Shown here: positions 34,877 to 43,040 of the stretch, one piece after another
How the letters are laid out: each line of letters starts with the position of its first letter
Numbering within the stretch: the stretch's first letter is position 1
Source of the DNA: an uncultured Porphyromonadaceae bacterium
Lineage (GTDB): Bacteria > Bacteroidota > Bacteroidia > Bacteroidales > Muribaculaceae
Direction of reading: 5' to 3'
NCBI GenBank assembly: GCA_947649495.1
Contig: CANSRU010000004.1
Span: 1-64,000 of the forward strand
DNA: 64,000 nucleotides
Program-made: the position numbers and the translations under genes
Notes under the pieces: generated by a model
Told to the model about the DNA's origin: nothing
The model's database searches: none
Seen by the model: only the letters and a program-made list of their open reading frames with translations

Positions 34877-34910
34877 CAAAGTTACTTAAAAATGATTGTA
34901 ATATAATCAC
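34877..34910 (-). promoter_or_regulatory. Late promoter P3 with palindromic operator (terminase operon)
   Basis: Minus strand: TAACTTTG (34877-34884) with the palindrome GTGATTATATTACAATCA (34893-34910) 8 nt upstream, the same layout as P1. It reads into the ParB-methyltransferase gene. The operator overlaps the 3-prime end of the nuclease gene ending at 34907, marking the early/late boundary. Confidence 0.65.
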
Positions 34911-35311
34911 TTTTGGGCGCAATTAGAGGCTTCCTGTGGCTCTGCCGAGTATCGCATAGTCTCTCGTATCATGTTGAGCGTTGCGTTGCTGCACAGCTCG
35001 TCAGGAATGGTGCGCAGAACTCGCCAGCCCATGACGGTGGCGGTGTTGTACTTCTCCATGTCGTTGAGAAACCCTTTCGGGGACGTGTGCCGTCCGCCTG
35101 TCCACACTCCGCCCTCGACTTCGACTGCTATCTTGTGTTCCGGGATTGCGTAGTCGAACCGCCACTTGCGTGTGGGGTGGAACTTATGCTCTTTAACACA
35201 CTCGACTTTCAAATCGGAGCGGCAGAGTAGTGTGAAAAAGTCCGATTTTAGCTGCTGCGGCTTCGCCTGTCGCGTTTTCTTGCGTCTTGTGGGTGTTTGG
35301 TCGTTTTTCAT
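34907..35311 (-). CDS. PD-(D/E)XK-type nuclease (Vsr/HJ-resolvase-like)
   Basis: A 134-aa protein with a basic N terminus and the nuclease core: RFDYAIPEHKIAVEVEGG (Asp, then E-x-E after nine residues) followed by GWRVLRTIP, the pattern of very-short-patch or DUF559-like endonucleases. It may resolve Holliday junctions in replicating phage DNA. It is the last early gene before P3. Confidence 0.75.
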   Translation of the reverse strand: MKNDQTPTRRKKTRQAKPQQLKSDFFTLLCRSDLKVECVKEHKFHPTRKWRFDYAIPEHKIAVEVEGGVWTGGRHTSPKGFLNDMEKYNTATVMGWRVLRTIPDELCSNATLNMIRETMRYSAEPQEASNCAQK

Positions 35312-35348
35312 TGTTTCGTTGAAATTTGGGGCATTTCTGTGCGTCTGT

Positions 35349-35390
35349 GGGCATACACGACAAACGGGGGATTACTCCCCCTGTATGCCC
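35349..35390 (-). other. Two-tier hairpin in the gap before the nuclease gene
   Basis: GGGCATACA pairs with TGTATGCCC (9 bp) and an inner GGGGGA with TCCCCC (6 bp). The gap 35312-35417 is otherwise empty. On the minus strand it lies in the leader of the nuclease gene. It may be a weak terminator or a leader RNA; no T-run follows. Confidence 0.45.
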
Positions 35391-35417
35391 GGTTGCCCGG
35401 TCTTGGTTGCGTGGTGG

Positions 35418-35789
35418 TCAGAACGGAAGGTCTTCCTCTGCGCCAACCATATACGGATTGTTGTTGGCGGTCAAGTCCACAGCCGCCTGTGGCTTCTTGG
35501 CGAGGACGTGCAGTCCACCTATGATTGGTTGGGCGGCTCGTTCCTCGTCGGTCATGCGCTCGTATACCTCCCGGTCATGGCTGACCTTGATGCAGTGAGT
35601 GTCGCTGTATTGTGGGTTCTGCATCTCAATTGCGGTCATGTTGAGATAGCAGCCCTTTTCTCCGAGGAACAGACCGCTCTCGTCGATGGGGATGCAAAGA
35701 CATTGCTTGGTCGTGGTCTTGCCTTTGATGTTGGTTACGAATGCCCCCTGCAGTTTCAGAAGGTCTGTCTTGATGCTGTAATTTGCCAT
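35418..35789 (-). CDS. Probable phage single-strand DNA-binding protein analogue
   Basis: A 123-aa protein with a beta-rich body (IKTDLLKLQGAFVTNIKGK; CLCIPIDESGLFLGEKG) and the C-terminal tip GAEEDLPF, which closely resembles the acidic DDDIPF-type tail that SSB proteins use to dock partners. It lies in the replication gene block. An OB fold could not be verified by eye. Confidence 0.55.
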   Translation of the reverse strand: MANYSIKTDLLKLQGAFVTNIKGKTTTKQCLCIPIDESGLFLGEKGCYLNMTAIEMQNPQYSDTHCIKVSHDREVYERMTDEERAAQPIIGGLHVLAKKPQAAVDLTANNNPYMVGAEEDLPF

Positions 35790-35801
35790 ATCGTTTTGGG
35801 T

Positions 35802-36005
35802 TTAGGAGTGTTGGAACATATCGGGGTATTCGAGGTTGAAGCAATCCCGGAGAACTGTGTGTTTGTATCCGTCCGCCTTAAGGTTGGACAGGGTGTTCTC
35901 TATGCGCCGCTCAAGTGCTGCGCCATTCTCTGCATACAGGACTCTGCACTCTGTGGAGAATTCGCCCTGTGCGTTCTTTGTCTCGATGATGATTTTAACC
36001 GTCAT
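35802..36005 (-). CDS. Small unknown early protein
   Basis: A 67-aa protein (TVKIIIETKNAQGEFSTECR; YKHTVLRDCFNLEYPDMF) likely with a beta hairpin and one helix. It is 12 bp upstream of the SSB-like gene and in the same operon. No family recognised. Confidence 0.55.
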   Translation of the reverse strand: MTVKIIIETKNAQGEFSTECRVLYAENGAALERRIENTLSNLKADGYKHTVLRDCFNLEYPDMFQHS

Positions 36006-36017
36006 TATTGTTGGGGT

Positions 36018-36368
36018 TTATTTATTAAATGGTTTCTTCAATAGTGCGTATCCGTTGCCGTACTCCAGCTTCTCGTATCCACGGCTTATGTAGTGGTCGA
36101 GCATCCACGTCGGGGTGTCTGCCGCTTCCCATTCGAGGTACACCGCGCTGAGTCCGTTGTTACGGGCAATCGTCTCCGCTTTGTTAAGCAGTTCTTTGGC
36201 TTTGCCCTCTTTCCGGCAGTAAGGCTGCACCCATAGGTTGTGGATAAATGCGCCTATGCCGTACTCTCCCTGTGGCTGCGTGTAGATGTCGAGCTGAACA
36301 CTGCCGCCGTCGGTTATGAGTAGGTAGAGGGTTCTTTTTGACCATGTTTGTTTTTGGATTTGTATCAT
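36018..36368 (-). CDS. GNAT-family acetyltransferase-like protein
   Basis: A 116-aa protein with the GNAT core: FIHNLWVQPYCRKEGKAKEL (acetyl-CoA loop area, Q/R-x-x-G/K-K form), LNKAETIARNNGLSAVYLEW and a C-terminal YISRGYEKLEYGNGYALLKK. The substrate is unknown. GNATs in phages are sometimes counter-defence or toxin-like. The pyrophosphate loop is less canonical (CRKEGKAK), so activity is uncertain. Confidence 0.7.
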   Translation of the reverse strand: MIQIQKQTWSKRTLYLLITDGGSVQLDIYTQPQGEYGIGAFIHNLWVQPYCRKEGKAKELLNKAETIARNNGLSAVYLEWEAADTPTWMLDHYISRGYEKLEYGNGYALLKKPFNK

Positions 36369-36550
36369 TGATTTTTTGTTTGAATTATTTTTGTTCGGGT
36401 CTCCGATTTGCCGCCGAGCCGCTTTCCCTCTACCGTCGAAGCCCCTTGCGCAACACGTGCTGAAACCTGCCGGGGCAGTGGATATTTACGAGGGGAGGTC
36501 AGTTGTTCCATTTGCGGATGTGGCAGTCTCTCTGGCTGAGTGCGGTCGTA
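36369..36550. other. Gap without a convincing gene
   Basis: This 182-bp gap has no supported reading frame. On the minus strand it contains TGGAACAAC and GGCAAATCGGAG ... AAAATAATTC, which faintly resemble the four-copy leader element, but the middle is too long and the 5-prime block is missing. It could be a decayed copy; it lies before the GNAT gene. Confidence 0.3.
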
Positions 36551-36904
36551 CTACTTGCTTGCGGCTGTGTCGGAGGTTACCTTTCTGAGTTGGTCTTTGA
36601 GTTGAATTAATTGCAGGAGCAGTTGGGAGATTGCGGATTTTTGTCTCTTGATTTTGTCCTTGACATCACCGCGCTTCTTGTTGCCGCTGTAATCTGCGAT
36701 TGAAGCGAGAGCGTTCATATATCGGTCTCGTTCTTCCCGGAGTTGGTCGTTCTCCGCTTGGAGCTGCGCTATCAGTTCCTTTTGTCTGCGGTCGTATGCG
36801 TGGTACTCCTTGACAAATTTGTGGAAAAATGCGCCCGACACCGTGTCGTGGTATCCGATGTAAGTACCGAGTGTTTCGGATTGTATCTTGCGGTATTCGT
36901 TCAT
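36551..36904 (-). CDS. Coiled-coil early protein, unknown
   Basis: A 117-aa protein with a clear coiled coil (KELIAQLQAENDQLREERDR) and a second helix (KSAISQLLLQLIQLKDQLRK). ATGA overlap with the upstream gene at 36901. No catalytic motif is seen. Confidence 0.55.
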   Translation of the reverse strand: MNEYRKIQSETLGTYIGYHDTVSGAFFHKFVKEYHAYDRRQKELIAQLQAENDQLREERDRYMNALASIADYSGNKKRGDVKDKIKRQKSAISQLLLQLIQLKDQLRKVTSDTAASK

Positions 36905-37104
36905 TTTAGTTTAAATGGATTGAATAAGGGAATTCTCATGGACTCTATCCATAGCTTCTTCTTGTAGTCCTCTATCTGTTCCTCTGTTAGCTGTAATGGG
37001 GGAACGTCTAAAATAAGACCTATTGTGATACGCTCTCGGTCTTTCTGCGCTTGGGCTTCGCGAGCCATCCGCAGGAATTCGTCTATAATTGGGAATTTGC
37101 TCAT
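36901..37104 (-). CDS. Small unknown early protein
   Basis: A 67-aa helical protein (IIDEFLRMAREAQAQKDRER; LTEEQIEDYKKKLWIESMRI). It overlaps both neighbours by ATGA, which supports it as a real gene of the operon. Function unknown. Confidence 0.55.
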   Translation of the reverse strand: MSKFPIIDEFLRMAREAQAQKDRERITIGLILDVPPLQLTEEQIEDYKKKLWIESMRIPLFNPFKLK

Positions 37105-37466
37105 AAGTCGAAAAGGGAGGGGCTTGGGTTGGGTTTATAGTGAAGGTCTCGAAGTTCGCCTTTTACAATCATCAATTCGATGTTGTAGACGACATGGGTG
37201 CATTGGAACTTTCCGCGTTCATCGGCTTTGTAGAAGTCCACGACAAGTCTCTCGTCGGGACAGACTCCTCTCCGTGGGGCTTCTTCCCGGACGCGTCCTA
37301 TGTAGCGTTGCTCGTTAATCCATCCGAATAGCCGCTTTAGCGTTTTTGCGCTAAATGGGTTGTTTTTCGGCTTTAAATACGTCACCCATATGGTATCGCC
37401 GGGACGGAGCGTTACGGTTCTGTGTGGGTAATGCTCGAATTTAATCATGCTTTTTGTCTCTTTCAT
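37101..37466 (-). CDS. Unknown early protein, beta-rich
   Basis: A 121-aa protein with beta segments (HRTVTLRPGDTIWVTYLKPK; GKFQCTHVVYNIELMIVKGE). The start at 37466 overlaps the upstream stop by ATGA; a second in-frame ATG lies six codons later. It contains CPDERLVVDFY. No family recognised. Confidence 0.55.
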   Translation of the reverse strand: MKETKSMIKFEHYPHRTVTLRPGDTIWVTYLKPKNNPFSAKTLKRLFGWINEQRYIGRVREEAPRRGVCPDERLVVDFYKADERGKFQCTHVVYNIELMIVKGELRDLHYKPNPSPSLFDL

Positions 37467-38032
37467 TTTCCCTCGATCATCTTGTGGTAGTGGTTGTCGT
37501 TGAGTGTGCCCATCATCGCCACGACCGCTTGAAGTCTGCGGAGGTCGATTGGTTGGCTGCTCAGTTCTTCTTCAGCATCCTCCGGGTCGTTGCTGCGGTC
37601 TCTGAAGATGCGATGCTTCTGAACGTAGGCTTCGAAGACGAGCTGCTGTGTCTGCTCGATGTCTTTCTTGAGGTTGTTCTTGTGCCAAAAGAAAAGGTTA
37701 GAAATTTCTGCAAACTGGTAAGCGGTCAGTTCCACTCCTCTGATGATGCTGCTTGTCTCCCGGATATACCGCAGTTGGCGATTCCCGGTTACGTTTGCGT
37801 AGCATTGCATGAAAAGACTGAGCCAAATCTTTCCCTTGCCAATCTCGAAGCGGTAGCGGTTCTTCTTCTCTTGGTCGAGAACGTCTTCAAGGCTTACTCC
37901 ATATTGCTCACACAACTTGTCGAGTAATTTCTTGGCTGCTTCCGCTTCGCCTTTATACCCTTGTTCTGCGAGGGCTTGCAGTTTTCGGAGCTTGCTTTTG
38001 ATGCTCTCGAATGATTGTTTGTCTTTGTTCAT
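37463..38032 (-). CDS. DUF2786-like protein
   Basis: A 189-aa protein. The N terminus (KLRKLQALAEQGYKGEAEAA, then KKLLDKLCEQYGVSLEDV) matches the DUF2786 pattern of small helical repeats found in many phages. The rest is helical with aromatic residues (ISNLFFWHKNNLKKDIEQTQ). Function of the family is not known. Confidence 0.65.
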   Translation of the reverse strand: MNKDKQSFESIKSKLRKLQALAEQGYKGEAEAAKKLLDKLCEQYGVSLEDVLDQEKKNRYRFEIGKGKIWLSLFMQCYANVTGNRQLRYIRETSSIIRGVELTAYQFAEISNLFFWHKNNLKKDIEQTQQLVFEAYVQKHRIFRDRSNDPEDAEEELSSQPIDLRRLQAVVAMMGTLNDNHYHKMIEGK

Positions 38033-38319
38033 TTCTCCCGGTTATTTATCTTTCGTTTGGTGTCTCTGATGATTTCTCCGAGCGTAGCGGATTCGCCGTA
38101 TCCGAGCCTGTCGCTCATGATAATGGCAGCGTACTGGGTTATCTTGTGGTTGCTCTCCCGGATTGCTTTCTTCCACCCTTTGCGCTCTCTGATGAAGCGT
38201 GTGGAGAGGTGGTATCCGAGAAATGCGCTGCCGTAGATGATTGCGACTGCAAATGCCAACATTGCGAGGGTCAGCAGTCCGAAAAGAACCCAGCCGCAGA
38301 TTGTGATCGTTGTCTCCAT
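38029..38319 (-). CDS. Single-helix membrane protein
   Basis: A 96-aa protein with one strong hydrophobic helix (about residues 8-32, CGWVLFGLLTLAMLAFAVAI) and a basic cytoplasmic tail. It sits in the early operon with ATGA overlap at 38029. It could be a superinfection-exclusion or membrane-tethering factor; this is a guess. Confidence 0.55.
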   Translation of the reverse strand: METTITICGWVLFGLLTLAMLAFAVAIIYGSAFLGYHLSTRFIRERKGWKKAIRESNHKITQYAAIIMSDRLGYGESATLGEIIRDTKRKINNREK

Positions 38320-38330
38320 GTTGTCTCGTG

Positions 38331-38591
38331 TTAAAAATCAAAATTGAGGGTATACTGTATTGCTTTCTTTCGTGGGTCGTTGAGGATTTTGTCCACGCTC
38401 TTGGCATGAATGGGACATTCTCCTGTGTAGGGACATTGCCCGGCTGCTGCTTGGAGGTGCGCTCCGTGCCACCGCTCCCATTCTTTCTCTCCGTCTCTCG
38501 TGAGAAAGGTTATCAGCTTCATGCAACCGAAGCCGCGCTCATTCTGCTTTGTGTCGTGAAGCTCGACGATGCCTGTTTCCTGTGGTCTCAT
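38331..38591 (-). CDS. Small Cys/His protein, unknown
   Basis: An 86-aa protein with CPYTGECPIH, a compact possible metal site, and a preceding region (KLITFLTRDGEKEWERWHGA). It shares one base with the upstream stop. Function unknown. Confidence 0.55.
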   Translation of the reverse strand: MRPQETGIVELHDTKQNERGFGCMKLITFLTRDGEKEWERWHGAHLQAAAGQCPYTGECPIHAKSVDKILNDPRKKAIQYTLNFDF

Positions 38592-38857
38592 TATTTACCC
38601 CTCCCGATAAATGCGAGGCGTAGCACGTCGAATGTCCGCCCAATGATGGCAAATTCAAACATAGCCCCTGTGTCGGCTACGTCATTTACTTGTAGGACTG
38701 GATATGGAGAATGCATTGTGTTGATTCTCCAATAATCCACTATTGCGTCTTCATCGACCGTCTTGAAAAAGTGGTCGAGACTTTCGATAAGGCATTTCAC
38801 ATAGTCGGGACTATATGCTTCCGCTATCTTGTCTTGGTTTCGTAGTGCGTATCTCAT
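38591..38857 (-). CDS. Small unknown early protein
   Basis: An 88-aa acidic protein (CLIESLDHFFKTVDEDAIVD; MFEFAIIGRTFDVLRLAFIG). It is located 18 bp after the primase-helicase gene. No family recognised. Confidence 0.5.
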   Translation of the reverse strand: MRYALRNQDKIAEAYSPDYVKCLIESLDHFFKTVDEDAIVDYWRINTMHSPYPVLQVNDVADTGAMFEFAIIGRTFDVLRLAFIGRGK

Positions 38858-38875
38858 CGCTTGCTGTATTTTGTG

Positions 38876-40717
38876 TTAAAATGGTGCTTCCTCATCTGTC
38901 GGGCGCAGCCAATCGTCAAAGTCAAAATGAGCCGCTTCCGCTGCGTCCTGTGCGCGTCTGCGCTCCTCCTCGACAAGATGGTTGGTGTTATCCCATTGAG
39001 GCTCCTGTTCGGGATAATAGGGGGTATAGCGTCCGTTGTTGAGGTTGTATTTCATGAGTGCCGTTCCCGGCTCTCCGAGGTGTCTGAACTTAACCTTTTC
39101 GATGCGTATCTCCACCGTGTTGTTCACGCGGTCGCGGTGTACGACAATACCGAAATCCGCCTTATTGAAAAAGTGCGCCGAGCCGCTGATGTCGTAGAGT
39201 GTCGGAGGGTCTATCTTTCCGTCTTTGTTCTTGGCTGGCTTCGTGGGGTGCGCCATCAGAATGATGAGAATGTCGTGCTGCTGTGCAAAGTTGGTCAGTC
39301 GGTCAAGCAGTTGGCTGATGTAGTCGGTCTCTTTCATGCCGCTCTTTTCGTCTTCGAGGCGGTTGTATGGGTCAATGACAAGAGCCTTGATGCCTTTGCG
39401 CCGGACGAGGTACTTGGCTTTTTCGAGGATTGTGTCCACCTTGTAGTCGCTCGGTGCGATGAAGAAGAAGTTCTGTTCGAGGTGTTCCTTGACTTGCTTG
39501 TACTCCCCGAATGTGAGGTGCTTTTGGTCGAAGTGCTTTCCTGTAAACTTTTCGATCAGCTTACTTGCGTGGTATGCGAGGGGGGCGTTCTCCGGACTAA
39601 AATATGCGAAACGCCAGCCGTACCTCATGTTGAGCCGCTCTGCCATCTCGTCGATGAATTCTGACTTGCCGCTTCCGGGGTAGCCTGTTACCATGCAGAG
39701 ACGCTTGGTCTCAAAGCTGATTAAGCGGTCGACGTTCTCATGTCCCATGACCACTCCTTTCTGCAATCCGAATTCAAAGATTGCGTCGAGGCTCTGTTCA
39801 AAGTCCGAGACCGTGAATACCCCCTCGACCTTGATTTCCGGGGCTTGTGCTATGCAGCGCAGGAGGCTCTCCCTGCCGTGTGCCATGAGGTGTTCGTTGG
39901 CATCCTTGCAGTCCTCTCCGAAATCAAGCACCCGGCATCGGTCAGCTCCGAAGCGTCGTATAAGCTCGTCTCGGAGCATGACACCTTTCGCGTCTGTATC
40001 AACCGCGATGTAGATTGTCTCTTTGTCCTCGAAATAGTCCTCTATGAAATCGTCGAGGTAGTCAAGGTTTGCATTTGCTCCGTTGGGAACGCTGACTACG
40101 TCGTGCCGTCCGACTTCGTAGAAGCTCAAGGCATCCATTTCGCCCTCGACGATGATGCACTCTTTCTTTCCCTTTATTGCGTCGATGTTGTAGGGTATCA
40201 GTTCTGCGCCGGAGCAAAGTTTGAAGCACTTGTCGCCTGTCCTGTATTTCGTGTTGATGAGCTGTCCGTCCCGGTAGTAGTTGAACTGAACCGTATTGAT
40301 TTTGCCGTTCTTCTGCGGCATCCATTCTTCGCCCTCTGTTACCTTGAGGGCTTCGAGAGTCGCTTGGCTGATGCCCCTGCTTGCGAACCATGCGAGTGCG
40401 CGTTCCTCCATCGGTGCGTGTGGCTTCGGGGTGGGTCGCTTGTATTCCGGCTTCTGCTTGCGGATTTGGGCGGGTCTGAACCACGGCTGTCTCTCCATCC
40501 ACTGCTGCTTCTCGCTTTCCGTGGGAACGGCTGCGCATCCGCTGAAACCGCAGTAATGACACTTGAACATACCTGTGCGCATATTGACCGAGAGGCTCTT
40601 GTCTCGCTTGTCTCTGCGTTGGTCGTGGCATTGGGGACAGTATGTCTTGGCATTTGTAGCGTGGCTGTTCAGTCGGCTCACGTCGATGCCGTATTTTTCA
40701 AAGTCGAAGTTGTTCAT
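38876..40717 (-). CDS. Primase-helicase (T7 gp4 / Twinkle type)
   Basis: A 613-aa protein; ATG at 40717 overlaps the initiator stop (ATGA). Zinc-binding CPQC (Cys27, Cys30) and CHYC (Cys53, Cys56), a TOPRIM domain with IIVEGEMDAL (Glu191) and AVDTDAKG (Asp240, Asp242), then a RecA-like helicase with P-loop GYPGSGKS (345-352) and ALVIDPYNRLE and ILMAHPTKP motifs. It primes and unwinds at phage forks, loaded by the upstream initiator. The acidic C terminus ends TDEEAPF, a possible SSB-like tip. Confidence 0.95.
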   Translation of the reverse strand: MNNFDFEKYGIDVSRLNSHATNAKTYCPQCHDQRRDKRDKSLSVNMRTGMFKCHYCGFSGCAAVPTESEKQQWMERQPWFRPAQIRKQKPEYKRPTPKPHAPMEERALAWFASRGISQATLEALKVTEGEEWMPQKNGKINTVQFNYYRDGQLINTKYRTGDKCFKLCSGAELIPYNIDAIKGKKECIIVEGEMDALSFYEVGRHDVVSVPNGANANLDYLDDFIEDYFEDKETIYIAVDTDAKGVMLRDELIRRFGADRCRVLDFGEDCKDANEHLMAHGRESLLRCIAQAPEIKVEGVFTVSDFEQSLDAIFEFGLQKGVVMGHENVDRLISFETKRLCMVTGYPGSGKSEFIDEMAERLNMRYGWRFAYFSPENAPLAYHASKLIEKFTGKHFDQKHLTFGEYKQVKEHLEQNFFFIAPSDYKVDTILEKAKYLVRRKGIKALVIDPYNRLEDEKSGMKETDYISQLLDRLTNFAQQHDILIILMAHPTKPAKNKDGKIDPPTLYDISGSAHFFNKADFGIVVHRDRVNNTVEIRIEKVKFRHLGEPGTALMKYNLNNGRYTPYYPEQEPQWDNTNHLVEEERRRAQDAAEAAHFDFDDWLRPTDEEAPF

Positions 40718-41634
40718 ATCGTTTTCTCCCATTGATTCGTTGTCTCACTCCAATAGTGGGCTTCTGATGGTCTTGGGGGTGCTTGCGGCGGCACAGGCTG
40801 TCCGCTCGTGCCGTAGGTGCGTATTCCTTTGCTGTTGATGAATTCGCCGACACCGAGGCTCTGTGTGCCTTGTACGGGGGGCTGCGCCCTGTCTCTCGAT
40901 GCCCATGTTCGAACGGTCGCTCTCCAGTCTTTCATGGGGTTGCGTCCTACGCGCCAGCCGTTGGAGGTGTAGTAATCCACAAAATGTTCCGGGTCGATGT
41001 TGTAACCCTTTTCTTGGGCGTAAGCTCTGACCTCATCAACCGTGGGGGCGGAAAAACGTGAGGCGGTTTTCTTTTCCCCTTTAGGGGATTTTTCTTTTTG
41101 TTGCTTTACTCTGCTATACTCTACGTTACTCTGCTCTACTATAGGGTTATCTTCGGTTATCTCTTGGGTTATGTTTGGGTTATCTTCCATAACCGGTTCG
41201 GTTGTCCGATAGTATGGATTTGGCTGTCCTTTCTTGAAGTTCGGGTTACCGCCCTTGCGTCCGTTTCTCCGGGCTGCTTCGGCTCTCCTCTGACGCACCT
41301 CAAGCATCCGCACAAAGCGTCTCTTGTGTGCTGCGCTGAATATCTTTCCATCTTCGTGCTGAAGGAGTCCGATTTTCACGCTGTAGTCGATTATCTCCCT
41401 TAGTTCTGCGACAGGCACGTCGAAATCTGAGGCGAGCAGCTCTTGACTGACCTCGTTGTAGTCAAATTCAAAATTTGTGCAATCCGTGAGGTATTCAAGC
41501 ATGAAGCACCACACGGCATATCCTGTGTGGCTGAATTTACGACGCAGGGCTTTGACCTTGATGTCGTTCCTCATGTCTATGTCGTGGCTGAAGTAGTCTG
41601 CTCCGCCGTTGTCGTTATTCTTTTGTCGTGCCAT
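40714..41634 (-). CDS. Replication initiator (DUF4373/DnaD-like, lambda O-like)
   Basis: A 306-aa protein. The N-terminal domain (YFSHDIDMRNDIKVKALRRK; AVWCFMLEYLTDCTNFEFDY) is the Lin1244/Lin1753-like or DUF4373 winged-helix type found in phage initiators. A linker (about 149-176, DNPNITQEITEDNPIVEQ) is encoded by ATAACC iterons, so the origin lies in the gene as in lambda O. The C-terminal part (RAYAQEKGYNIDPEHFVDYY; NGWRVGRNPMKDWRATVRTW) is DnaD-like and may load the primase-helicase downstream. Confidence 0.85.
   Translation of the reverse strand: MARQKNNDNGGADYFSHDIDMRNDIKVKALRRKFSHTGYAVWCFMLEYLTDCTNFEFDYNEVSQELLASDFDVPVAELREIIDYSVKIGLLQHEDGKIFSAAHKRRFVRMLEVRQRRAEAARRNGRKGGNPNFKKGQPNPYYRTTEPVMEDNPNITQEITEDNPIVEQSNVEYSRVKQQKEKSPKGEKKTASRFSAPTVDEVRAYAQEKGYNIDPEHFVDYYTSNGWRVGRNPMKDWRATVRTWASRDRAQPPVQGTQSLGVGEFINSKGIRTYGTSGQPVPPQAPPRPSEAHYWSETTNQWEKTI
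41114..41194. repeat. Iteron cluster inside the initiator gene, probable origin 2
   Basis: Five GGTTAT/ATAACC hexamers start at 41145, 41155, 41167, 41178 and 41189 (10-12-bp spacing, about one DNA turn). They adjoin TAGTAGAGCAGAGTAACGTA on the minus strand. Nearly the same block and hexamers form the intergenic cluster at 24999-25128. In lambda-type phages iterons within O are the origin. Confidence 0.7.
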
Positions 41635-41648
41635 GTCGTGGGTCGGTC

Positions 41649-43025
41649 TTATAGTGTCGCAACAATGGATTTACGCAGCCGCTCGTTCCGGCTGTTCCAT
41701 TCGAAGGTTCGTATCATCCATTGCTTGTAATCTGATGGAATGTCCTTAATTCTTTCCCCTTTGTATTTGCCAAAGGGCATTATTTCGATTGGTGGTTCTT
41801 GTTTCGTATCGATTGCCGTCGTGTCCTCTCTTGTGTACTTGCCGATTTGGTCGATGGGTATGCCGGAGAGAAGCACTCCTCCTGTGCCGAAAAGCCGCCA
41901 CATCTTGCCCTGCTCGAATACCAAGTCTTCAATTCTGCCGAACCGCTTCACGTTCCCTCCGAGGTCAACGATGAGTGCGTCTTCCTTGTCGGGGTCTATT
42001 CGTGTGGCGCGTCCGAGGATTTGGTAATAAAGGGCTATTGAGGCGGTGCTGATACCGAGGACGATGCAGTCTATCTTGGTGTAGTCAAATCCTGTAGAAA
42101 GCACCCGGACATTGAACAGCACCCGGAGTCTCCCTGCCCGGAAGTCTGCGATGTTCTGTTCTCGCTGTGCTTTGTCCATGTCTCCGTAGATGACCGCTGA
42201 ATGTGGATAATGCTCGGAGAGGGCTATTGCGTCCGCTACGCTTGGCGCAAAGGCGAGGATATGCTTTCGGTCGGGATTGCTGTCAAGGGCGCGTATGATT
42301 GCGTCTGTGCCGCCGTTTGCGTCGTATGCTCGCTGTACGCTGTCCTCGGTATATTCGCTCTTGCTGCTGTTGAATACGAGGAGGCTGTCATCGAACCCCT
42401 CGGTCTGGTATCGCAGCTTGCACCAAAATCCGAGGCGCACCATTTCCTGCACCTGTCCTACATGGATTATCTCTTTGAAGAAGTTCCCTTTCTTACTCCG
42501 GCTCGTCAGCATGACAAGTTTGGAGTATGTACCTCCGTCTCTGTCACGATTCGTCTGCAATTTGACCGGGGTTGCGGTTATGCCGAGGACGTGCGTAATT
42601 CCGCTCTCTTGGAGGAAACGTCCGAGCATTGAGTCTGCTTCTCTTGGATAAAGGTGCGCTTCGTCTATGAGCATCTTCGTGAAGCCGTGTCTCTTGAATT
42701 CCGCACCGAGGTTTTTGATTGAGCCGATGGTCGCGTATGTAATCTGTGCCATCTCTCGTTTCCCGAAGCTCGCGCTGTAAATCCCGGCATTGCTCCCGAA
42801 GCCACCGCAGAGGGTATCGTACTTTCGGAAGTTCTGCTCAAGCAATTCTTTTGATGGCTGGAGGACGATGAGCTTGTCGGTCGTGTTCTTTGCCACAAAA
42901 GCCGTGAGGATTGACTTGCCCCATGCCGTCGGCAGGACTATGAGGCTCGGCTTCGGTTTCTTCTCTTGGAAGAAAGCGATTGCTTTGCGTATTGGTTCTT
43001 CTTGGTTTTCCCGGAGTGTAATCAT
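41649..43025 (-). CDS. SF2 DEAD/DEAH helicase (UvsW/SSL2-like)
   Basis: A 458-aa protein; ATG at 43023-43025 (MITLRENQEEPIRKAI) is preferred to longer readings. Motif Q/I: RENQEEPI and PTAWGKS; II: LIDEAH; III: ITATP; VI: QILGRATRIDPDK. A C-terminal PFGKYKGERIKDIPSDYKQW resembles the DUF3820 putative DNA-binding motif. It may act in recombination-dependent replication. A 9-bp closed RNA element lies upstream at 43041-43117. Confidence 0.85.
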   Translation of the reverse strand: MITLRENQEEPIRKAIAFFQEKKPKPSLIVLPTAWGKSILTAFVAKNTTDKLIVLQPSKELLEQNFRKYDTLCGGFGSNAGIYSASFGKREMAQITYATIGSIKNLGAEFKRHGFTKMLIDEAHLYPREADSMLGRFLQESGITHVLGITATPVKLQTNRDRDGGTYSKLVMLTSRSKKGNFFKEIIHVGQVQEMVRLGFWCKLRYQTEGFDDSLLVFNSSKSEYTEDSVQRAYDANGGTDAIIRALDSNPDRKHILAFAPSVADAIALSEHYPHSAVIYGDMDKAQREQNIADFRAGRLRVLFNVRVLSTGFDYTKIDCIVLGISTASIALYYQILGRATRIDPDKEDALIVDLGGNVKRFGRIEDLVFEQGKMWRLFGTGGVLLSGIPIDQIGKYTREDTTAIDTKQEPPIEIMPFGKYKGERIKDIPSDYKQWMIRTFEWNSRNERLRKSIVATL

Positions 43026-43040
43026 TTCGTAAAAAAGTAA

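Noticed and set aside
36369-36550. Fifth copy of the structured intergenic element
   Set aside because: Only fragments (TGGAACAAC, GGCAAATC) match, spacing is too long and the closing stem is absent.
42240-42262. Short match to the VR end (GCAAAGGCGAGG) in the helicase gene
   Set aside because: Only about 11 bases match and there is no further similarity to the TR; it encodes conserved helicase sequence.
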